A stretch of 12,599 nucleotides of DNA from the NCBI GenBank assembly GCA_016212635.1, contig JACRFR010000059.1:1-12599 (forward strand), read 5' to 3'. Each line of letters opens with the position of its first letter. The stretch's first letter is position 1. Shown here piece by piece: positions 1 to 4,766 of this stretch. The translations under genes and the position numbers were made by a program. A model generated the notes under the pieces. The model did no database searches. It saw only the letters and a list, made by a program, of their open reading frames with translations, and was not told the DNA's origin. Source of the DNA: Candidatus Liptonbacteria bacterium (lineage in GTDB: Bacteria > Patescibacteriota > Minisyncoccia > UBA6257 > 2-01-FULL-56-20).

Positions 1-120
1 GCTCTCCTCTCATATCAAAGTATTCAAAATCAAGATCGCCAAGTTCTTTGCCCTGTTGCGCCTCGCCCTGTTCAATATGTCGGTACTCGTGCGCCTGGAG
101 GACGGGAGATTAATATTCTG
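1..120. other. Partial reading frame at the window edge, unassigned
   Basis: This stretch is open on both strands in the same codon register. On the plus strand (frame starting at base 2) it would be the C-terminal part of a basic, hydrophobic protein (for example KIAKFFALLRLALFNMSVLV), and the frame runs on into the A1 repeat until a TGA at 203-205. On the minus strand it reads as an acidic peptide (AHEYRHIEQGEAQQGKELG), but that frame has a TAA at 110-112 and no ATG, GTG or TTG before position 13, so it would be a broken gene. I recognise no family on either strand. The plus-strand reading agrees with the orientation of frr and is slightly preferred. The insertion of A1 may have changed the original C-terminus. 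Confidence 0.25.
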
Positions 121-292
121 GGGGTTTTCGAACAGCGTTAGTAAGCCCGGGGCGCTGTTCGGAAACGACCTTTTCTCTTATCCCTCTCGGTCATCCCGGG
201 CTTGACCCAGGATCCAGGATCCTGAAAAACCTGGATTCCCGCTTTCGCGGGAATGACAACCCCCTGGTTTTCGAACAGCGCAAGTAAGCCCG
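121..292. repeat. A1: MITE-like inverted-repeat element, plus an extra right end
   Basis: The element at about 151-282 is bounded by GGCGCTGTTCGGAAAC (151-166) and GTTTTCGAACAGCGC (267-281), which are inverted repeats of each other. The core holds the palindrome ATTCCCGC-TTTC-GCGGGAAT (235-254) and a CCCGGGCTTGACCC block (196-209). Read on the minus strand, the core matches that of A4 (10345-10476). AGTAAGCCCG occurs on both sides (140-149 and 283-292), as expected of a target duplication. A second copy of the right end (GTTTTCGAACAGCG, 124-137), followed by the same AGTAAGCCCG flank, lies just to the left, so the left flank is itself an element end. No protein is encoded; short ORFs across the element are artefacts. 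Confidence 0.75.
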
Positions 293-297
293 CCTTC

Positions 298-326
298 TGG
301 ACTGGAGCCATCGCTTGATTTAGAAT
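298..326 (+). promoter_or_regulatory. Putative promoter of frr
   Basis: TGGACT (298-303, 4 of 6 matches to TTGACA) and TAGAAT (321-326, 5 of 6 matches to TATAAT) are 17 bases apart. Only 9 bases separate the -10 box from the ATG at 336, so the predicted transcript would have a leader of a few bases and no room for a Shine-Dalgarno sequence; none is seen. Confidence 0.45.
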
Positions 327-335
327 ATATCTGCC

Positions 336-893
336 ATGATAGATTCCGACATATACCGCGAACTGGAATCGAGTTTAACTGCCGCCACCGGCAAGTTAAA
401 ACAGGATCTCTCGGGCATCCGCAGCAATCGGCCATCCGTCGAACTGGTGGAGAATGTTAAGGTTAGTTGTTACGACCAGATCCTGACGGTCAAACAATTG
501 GGCTCTCTTTCTTTGGCCCCGCCCCGGGAGATCCAGGTGGTGCCTTGGGACAAAAGTACGATCGCGGCGATCGCCAAGGCCATCGATGACGCTCGGGTCG
601 GTTTGTCCGTGACTCATGACGGCAACTTGGTCCGAGCCACCCTTTCGCCCCTGGGCGAAGAGCGTCGCGAAGAATTGGCCAAAATCGTCAAGAAAACCGG
701 CGAAGCGACTCGCATCCAAATCCGTTCCCTCCGAGACGAAACCATAAAAAGGGGCAAGGCTGCCCAGGATCGCGGCGAACTGTCGGAGGACGTACTGTTC
801 AAACTTAAGGAACGAATTCAGAAGTTAATCGACCGCGGGAATGGCGAGATTGAATCGGCCGTGAATAACAAACTGGCCGAACTCGGGGAATAG
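336..893 (+). CDS. frr: Ribosome recycling factor (RRF)
   Basis: The 185-residue product has the usual full RRF length. RRF binds the post-termination 70S ribosome and, with EF-G, splits it so that subunits and mRNA can be reused; it is cytoplasmic. The sequence follows the family throughout: N-terminal helix with LSGIRSNRPSVELVENVKV (about 26-44), the beta-rich domain with REIQVVPWDKSTIAAIAKAI, and the helical end with RIQIRSLRDETIKRGKAAQ and KLKERIQKLIDRGNGEIE. The ATG at 336 gives the normal N-terminus and lies 9 bases after a -10-like box, with no Shine-Dalgarno sequence. rseP follows after 58 bases in the same direction. In many bacteria frr lies close to pyrH or tsf; neither can be recognised in the 335 bases to its left. 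Family assignment is secure. Confidence 0.96.
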   Translation: MIDSDIYRELESSLTAATGKLKQDLSGIRSNRPSVELVENVKVSCYDQILTVKQLGSLSLAPPREIQVVPWDKSTIAAIAKAIDDARVGLSVTHDGNLVRATLSPLGEERREELAKIVKKTGEATRIQIRSLRDETIKRGKAAQDRGELSEDVLFKLKERIQKLIDRGNGEIESAVNNKLAELGE

Positions 894-902
894 CTAAATC
901 TT

Positions 903-940
903 ATTCGCATTATTACCTCGGCAATTCGCATTATTTGCGA
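903..940. repeat. Direct repeat ATTCGCATTATT between frr and rseP
   Basis: ATTCGCATTATT occurs at 903-914 and again at 924-935, a period of 21 bases. The second copy also forms a small palindrome, TCGCA-TTATT-TGCGA (926-940). The rest of the 58-base gap is AT-rich. The repeat lies just before the rseP start, where a promoter or translation signal would be expected. No clear Shine-Dalgarno sequence precedes the ATG at 952. Confidence 0.5.
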
Positions 941-951
941 TTACTCTTAAT

Positions 952-2001
952 ATGCTAATTTTCTTTTTAGTCCTGATCGGACTTTCCTTGTTAATTCTGG
1001 CGCACGAGGCGTCGCACTTTGCCGCGGCGCGTTGGTTCCAATTGAAAATTGAGGAGTTCGGGCTGGGTTTTCCGCCCCGCTTATGGGCCAAGCGCAAAGG
1101 AGAAACCGAGTATAGCGTCAATTGGCTGCCTTTCGGAGGCTTTGTAAAAATTGCCGGTGAAAATGACCGGATTCAGGGCGACGCCGGCGCTCTTCATAAT
1201 TTACCCGCAGCCGAACGGCGCAAGTATTTTCCTTTTCAACCGGCCTGGAAGCGCAGCGTGGTCATACTGGCCGGAGTGACGGCTAACTTTATCGCGGGCT
1301 GGCTGCTCCTGTCCGCGGTTCTTTGGCTGGGTACCCCGCAATTGCTTTTGGTGGGCGGCGTACAGCCGGGTTCGCCCGCGGCGCAGGCCGATCTGCGCGC
1401 CGGCGACGTATTGCAAGGGTTCAGCCAGGCCCAAGATTTCATCGATTTTACGGGTCGGAATCGCGGCCAACAGCTCACTATTCACTTCCAACGCGACGGC
1501 GAAGATCGTTCCGTGAGTCTGACGCCCAGAGTGGTAACGGCTCCCGGCGAGGGCGCGGTGGGCATATTGATCGACGAGGCCGGCGCACCGTCGCGGCCGT
1601 TTCTGGCGGCGCTCAAGGACGGGCTGATCGAAACCTGGCAGATTACCAAACTGGTGGTGGCCGGTTTTGCGACTTTGGTCGGCAGTCTCGTGCGCCACGG
1701 ACAACTGGCGGCTGGTATCTCTGGGCCAGTTGGTATTTTTGCGGTTGCCGAGCGCACCGGCGGCATGGGTTTGATCTATCTGCTCCAGCTTTTTGGTTTG
1801 ATCTCCGTGAATTTGGCGGTGATCAACTTGATACCTTTCCCCGCGCTGGATGGCGGCCGCTTCCTGTTTATTTTGGTGGAAAAGATCAAGGGTTCTCCGA
1901 TACCTTACAAGGTTGAGGCCTGGGCCAATGGTATCGGATTCGCTTTGCTGATACTTTTGCTAGTAGCCCTAACGGTGCGTGACGTTTCCCAGTGGCTGTA
2001 G
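952..2001 (+). CDS. rseP: Site-2 type membrane zinc metalloprotease (RseP/RasP family, M50)
   Basis: The 349-residue protein is an intramembrane metalloprotease. The zinc motif HEASH (18-22, HExxH) lies at the end of the first membrane helix (about 2-17). A second hydrophobic segment is at about 102-126, a PDZ-like domain follows (about 125-205, with GVQPGSPAAQADLRAGDVL), and the second active-site motif NLIPFPALDGG has its aspartate at residue 300, next to a third hydrophobic segment. A last helix is at about 327-345. Family members cut membrane-spanning anti-sigma factors or leftover signal peptides; the substrate here is unknown. It has one PDZ domain, like the short Gram-positive and CPR forms, whereas E. 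coli RseP has two. ATG 952 is the natural start because it directly begins the first helix. No sigma or anti-sigma gene is nearby. Confidence 0.92.
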   Translation: MLIFFLVLIGLSLLILAHEASHFAAARWFQLKIEEFGLGFPPRLWAKRKGETEYSVNWLPFGGFVKIAGENDRIQGDAGALHNLPAAERRKYFPFQPAWKRSVVILAGVTANFIAGWLLLSAVLWLGTPQLLLVGGVQPGSPAAQADLRAGDVLQGFSQAQDFIDFTGRNRGQQLTIHFQRDGEDRSVSLTPRVVTAPGEGAVGILIDEAGAPSRPFLAALKDGLIETWQITKLVVAGFATLVGSLVRHGQLAAGISGPVGIFAVAERTGGMGLIYLLQLFGLISVNLAVINLIPFPALDGGRFLFILVEKIKGSPIPYKVEAWANGIGFALLILLLVALTVRDVSQWL

Positions 2002-2006
2002 GGGAA

Positions 2007-2090
2007 GTGAGTAGTGAGTAGTGAGTAGTGAGTAGTGAGTAGTGAGTAGTGAGTAGTGAGTAGTGAGTAGGGAGTAGGGAGTAGGGAGTA
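2007..2090. repeat. Heptamer tandem array, 9 x GTGAGTA plus 3 x GGGAGTA
   Basis: Twelve consecutive 7-base units: nine GTGAGTA (2007-2069), then three GGGAGTA (2070-2090). The array fills nearly the whole 98-base gap between rseP (stop at 2001) and uvrB (ATG at 2100) and ends 9 bases before the start codon. The last unit supplies the only GGAG-like ribosome-binding sequence for uvrB (GGGAG, 2084-2088, 11 bases from the ATG). The unit length is not a multiple of three, but the array lies outside coding sequence, so a change in copy number would alter leader length or promoter spacing rather than the reading frame. Confidence 0.95.
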
Positions 2091-2099
2091 GACTGACAC

Positions 2100-4148
2100 A
2101 TGCCTAATACTTTTGAGTTAATTTCCAAGCACCAACCTGCAGGGGATCAGCCGCAGGCAATAGATAAATTAGTCAATGGCCTCCGGAAAGATCGGCGCGC
2201 CCAGACTCTTTTGGGCGTGACCGGCTCCGGCAAGACTTTCACGATTGCCAATGTAATCGCCCAGATACAGAGGCCAACCCTGGTTATTGCGCACAACAAA
2301 ACTCTGGCGGCGCAGCTGACCAACGAATTGCGGGAGCTATTTCCCCATAATTCCGTCCACTACTTTGTTTCCTATTACGACTATTACCAGCCGGAAGCTT
2401 ATTTGCCGGTGTCCGATACTTATATCGAGAAGGAGGCCATGATCAATGAGGAGATCGACAAGTTGCGGCATGCCGCGACCATGTCGCTTCTGACCCGCAA
2501 GGACGTTATTATTGTAGCCTCGGTTTCCTGTATTTACGGCTTGGGTGCGCCGGAAGTTTACGCCCAGAATATTTTTCACCTCCAAACCGGGGATGCCGTC
2601 AATCGCTCCGAGTTCATGCGGCGCCTAGTGGAACTGCAGTTTCGGCGCACCACCGCGGACTTAAAGCGCGGTACTTTCCGCTTGCGCGGCGATCACTGGG
2701 AGATCATGCCGCCGGATCGCGAGGTAATCTACGACTTTGAAGCAAACGGCGGCCGGATTGCGGCGATCTACGAGATAGATCCGGTACGCGGTTTTCAGCC
2801 CGGCAAAACACCCAAACTGCCGGAAATATACATTGCGCCCGCCAAGCATTTTATCACTCCGCCTTTGGAGCGAGCCCGAGCCATACGCGCGATAAGGCAA
2901 GAATTGCAAGAACAACTGCGGCACTTCGAGCAAACCGGCAAATTGTTGGAAGCGGAACGCCTGGAAAGGCGAACCAAGTTCGACCTGACCATGATCCAGG
3001 AGGTGGGTTATTGCCACGGCATCGAAAACTACTCGCGCCACTTGTCCGGCCGTGCCGCCGGGGATCCGCCCGCTACTTTGCTCGACTACTTCCATCTTGG
3101 ACTAGATACCCAATCTAATGATATCCGCGTGAATCCCCGTAGCAATCCGCGTGAATCCGCGTTCTTGACCATCATCGACGAGTCTCACGTAACCGTGCCA
3201 CAGATCCAGGGCATGTATCGCGGCGATGCTTCGCGCAAAAACACGCTGATCGAATACGGTTTTCGCTTGCCGTCCGCGGCGGATAACCGCCCCTTAACCT
3301 TCGCGGAATTTAACCAGCGCATCGGTCAGGTCATATTCACCTCCGCAACTCCGGGGGCCTACGAGCAGAAAGTCAGCCAACAAATTGTAGAGCAGATCAT
3401 TCGACCCACCGGCTTGGTCGATCCGCAACTGATAAACCGACCCGTACGCGGCCAGATCGACGACCTGATGGAACGGATTGCGGGTCGCGTGGCGCGTAAA
3501 GAGCGGGTTTTGGTCACCACTCTGACCAAGAAAATGGCCGAGGACCTGTCGGAATATTTGAAACAGAAGAAGATTAAAGTTACTTATCTCCACAGCGACG
3601 TCCAAACTCTGGATCGTATCCGTATTCTGACCGATCTGCGCAAGGGTAAGTTCGACGTATTGATAGGCGTGAACCTGCTGCGGGAGGGGCTAGACCTGCC
3701 GGAAGTGTCGCTGGTCGCTATCCTGGATGCCGATAAAGAGGGCTTCTTACGCAGCGAAACTTCACTTATCCAAACCATCGGGCGCGCCGCCAGGAACGTG
3801 GGCGGCGAGGTCGTGCTTTATGCGGACCGCTTGACCGGGTCGCTCAAGCGAGCGATGTCCGAAACGGAGCGCCGGCGCAAACTGCAACTGGCCTATAATC
3901 GCAAGCATGGCATAACCCCTCAGACCATCCGCAAAGAGATCAAGGATATTCTGCCCGTAGAGGACATTCTGGACTTGGAGCTCAAACCACTGCCCAGGTC
4001 CAGGAAGTCACTGGAAGAACTTATCGCCCAGAAGGAACAGGAGATGAAAGCGGCGGCCAAGCAACTGGACTTCGAACTGGCGGCGGTGCTGCGGGACGAG
4101 CTGCGGTTGTTGATCGCCAAGCTGAAGGGGAAGGGGAAGAAGAAGTAG
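2100..4148 (+). CDS. uvrB: UvrABC excinuclease subunit B (damage-verifying helicase-like subunit)
   Basis: The 682-residue protein is close to the usual 660-690. UvrB is loaded by UvrA at DNA damage, checks the lesion with its beta-hairpin and recruits UvrC. Visible motifs: Walker A GVTGSGKT (39-46), the beta-hairpin region with YYDYYQPEAYLPVSDTYIEK, Walker B DESH (360-363) followed by VTVPQIQGMYRGDASRK, helicase motifs VTTLTKKMAEDLSEYLK, GVNLLREGLDLPEVSLVAIL and QTIGRAARN, and a C-terminal UVR domain (about 637-672, QLDFELAAVLRDELR) that contacts UvrC. An unusual insert of about 20 residues (about 332-354) lies between LLDYF and the DESH strand; it is encoded partly by a direct repeat. The start at 2100 gives the standard N-terminus (FELISKHQPAGDQPQAI). 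uvrA and uvrC follow downstream on the same strand. Confidence 0.97.
   Translation: MPNTFELISKHQPAGDQPQAIDKLVNGLRKDRRAQTLLGVTGSGKTFTIANVIAQIQRPTLVIAHNKTLAAQLTNELRELFPHNSVHYFVSYYDYYQPEAYLPVSDTYIEKEAMINEEIDKLRHAATMSLLTRKDVIIVASVSCIYGLGAPEVYAQNIFHLQTGDAVNRSEFMRRLVELQFRRTTADLKRGTFRLRGDHWEIMPPDREVIYDFEANGGRIAAIYEIDPVRGFQPGKTPKLPEIYIAPAKHFITPPLERARAIRAIRQELQEQLRHFEQTGKLLEAERLERRTKFDLTMIQEVGYCHGIENYSRHLSGRAAGDPPATLLDYFHLGLDTQSNDIRVNPRSNPRESAFLTIIDESHVTVPQIQGMYRGDASRKNTLIEYGFRLPSAADNRPLTFAEFNQRIGQVIFTSATPGAYEQKVSQQIVEQIIRPTGLVDPQLINRPVRGQIDDLMERIAGRVARKERVLVTTLTKKMAEDLSEYLKQKKIKVTYLHSDVQTLDRIRILTDLRKGKFDVLIGVNLLREGLDLPEVSLVAILDADKEGFLRSETSLIQTIGRAARNVGGEVVLYADRLTGSLKRAMSETERRRKLQLAYNRKHGITPQTIRKEIKDILPVEDILDLELKPLPRSRKSLEELIAQKEQEMKAAAKQLDFELAAVLRDELRLLIAKLKGKGKKK
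3123..3158. repeat. In-frame direct repeat ATCCGCGTGAATCC inside uvrB
   Basis: ATCCGCGTGAATCC occurs at 3123-3136 and 3145-3158. The second copy is followed by a further GCG. It encodes most of the extra loop between DYF (residue 331) and the DESH motif (360). Typical UvrB proteins have about 8 residues between these points; here there are 28. The insert keeps the frame. Confidence 0.8.
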
Positions 4149-4180
4149 GTAGGCGGCCTAGCATACAACTGCGTATTTAT

Positions 4181-4222
4181 CTGTCATTCCGGAATGGCCA
4201 GCAGGCCATATCCGGAATCCAG
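4181..4222. repeat. REP-like palindrome between uvrB and the GIY-YIG gene
   Basis: The sequence starts CTGTCATTCC and ends GGAATCCAG. Inside, ATTCCGGA+ATGGCC pairs with GGCCAT+TCCGGAAT around an AGCA loop, with one bulged A: a 14-bp stem at 4186-4219. It lies 32 bases after the uvrB stop and 9 bases past the 3' end of the convergent GIY-YIG gene, so it might also act as a transcription barrier for either, although no T-run follows. Its ends match the inverted palindrome on the other side of the GIY-YIG gene and the cores of elements A1 and A4. Confidence 0.8.
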
Positions 4223-4231
4223 ATTTGACGT

Positions 4232-4522
4232 CTAGCCAAATAAATCCTCGTACAAATCCCTCCAACCGGGGTTTTCCTTTTCGATCAAATTGATTTTCCA
4301 CGCCCGCCGCCACTTTTTAATTTGCTTTTCCCTGGCAATCGCAGAATTAATGTCGGTTGTCTGTTCATAATAAACTAGAATGTGCACGCCATATCGCCTG
4401 GTAAATCCCTCCGCTATGTCCGCTTTGTGTTGCCCCACTCTTTTTATCAGATCATTGGTAACGCCCGTGTATAAGGTGCCGTTTCGTTTACTGGCTAGAA
4501 TATAAACAAAGCAGGATCGCAC
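4232..4522 (-). CDS. Small single-domain GIY-YIG endonuclease (COG2827/UPF0213-like)
   Basis: The 96-residue protein is essentially one GIY-YIG nuclease domain. FVYIL (5-9) stands for the GIY strand and LYTGVTNDLIKRVGQHK for the YIG strand with its conserved Arg; AIAREKQIKKWRRAWKINLI carries the likely catalytic Glu and the helix-end Asn typical of this small family. Family members are predicted DNA nucleases of mostly unknown role. The start is GTG at 4522-4520, which gives the normal N-terminus just before VYIL. The gene runs against its neighbours and separates uvrB from uvrA. It is enclosed by two REP-like palindromes in opposite orientation (4181-4222 and 4535-4563), which suggests it arrived as a unit with them. 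It is not a UvrC fragment: the URI-type motifs differ from the LPTKPGVY/YIGKA form in this window's UvrC. Confidence 0.88.
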   Translation of the reverse strand: MRSCFVYILASKRNGTLYTGVTNDLIKRVGQHKADIAEGFTRRYGVHILVYYEQTTDINSAIAREKQIKKWRRAWKINLIEKENPGWRDLYEDLFG

Positions 4523-4534
4523 AGATAGATAATA

Positions 4535-4563
4535 CTGGATTCCCGCCTGCGCGGGAATGACAG
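4535..4563. repeat. REP-like palindrome upstream of the GIY-YIG gene
   Basis: ATTCCCGC-CTGC-GCGGGAAT (4539-4558) is a perfect 8-bp stem within CTGGATTCCC...GGGAATGACAG. Relative to the copy at 4181-4222 it is inverted, so the pair reads CTGTCATTCC...GGAATCCAG, gene, CTGGATTCC...GGAATGACAG. It lies 12 bases upstream of the GTG start of the nuclease. The same palindrome forms the core of element A1 (231-258). Confidence 0.8.
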
Positions 4564-4749
4564 GGTGTAATGTTGCTCCCGCCTCGTCTTTGCCCTATAC
4601 TTGGCCCTGCCACCCCCTAGGACTCCAAGCCGGGGGCGAATTAGTATTAGATAATCAACGAATAACGAATCTATTCCGAATTTACGAAAATAGATATCGG
4701 TGTCCTTTATTGCATTGCAATTCGAAAATTCGTTCCCTATTCGCAATTC
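4564..4749. other. Intergenic stretch before uvrA with repeated ATTCG/CGAAT words
   Basis: No convincing gene is seen. The first half (4564-4640) is GC-rich with a weak CCCCC/GGGGG pairing (about 4610-4637). The second half (4658-4749) is AT-rich and contains many ATTCG or CGAAT words in both orientations, resembling the ATTCGCATTATT repeat upstream of rseP. It must hold the divergent control signals for uvrA and, possibly, the minus-strand GIY-YIG gene. Confidence 0.4.
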
Positions 4750-4762
4750 GTTGATAATTTAT
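4750..4762 (+). promoter_or_regulatory. Putative -10 region of uvrA (GTTGATAATTTAT)
   Basis: GATAAT (4753-4758) lies 8 bases before the uvrA ATG, and no Shine-Dalgarno sequence is present. The 13-base word GTTGATAATTTAT differs by one base from GTTGATAACTTAT at the same place before uvrC (7497-7509). No good -35 box is seen at 16-18 bases upstream. It may be a -10 box for a near-leaderless transcript or a shared operator for the two repair genes. Confidence 0.4.
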
Positions 4763-4766
4763 CACC

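Noticed and set aside
178..435. Minus-strand ORF over the start of frr
   Set aside because: It is made of the antisense of frr and element A1 (peptide CHSRESGNPGFS is a repeat translation).
1323..1916. ORF of 197 codons inside rseP in another frame
   Set aside because: It is a shadow of rseP, Arg/Gly-rich with no motifs, while the rseP frame has all the active-site motifs.
2007..2090. CRISPR-like array
   Set aside because: The units are 7 bases, directly adjacent and without spacers. No cas gene is present.
1886..2128. Minus-strand ORFs with repeated YSLLTTH peptide
   Set aside because: They are translations of the heptamer array 2007-2090 (three units give seven residues) and not proteins.
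4535..4563. Palindrome as a Rho-independent terminator
   Set aside because: No T-run follows on either strand and it is upstream of the nuclease gene. It fits the repeat family better.
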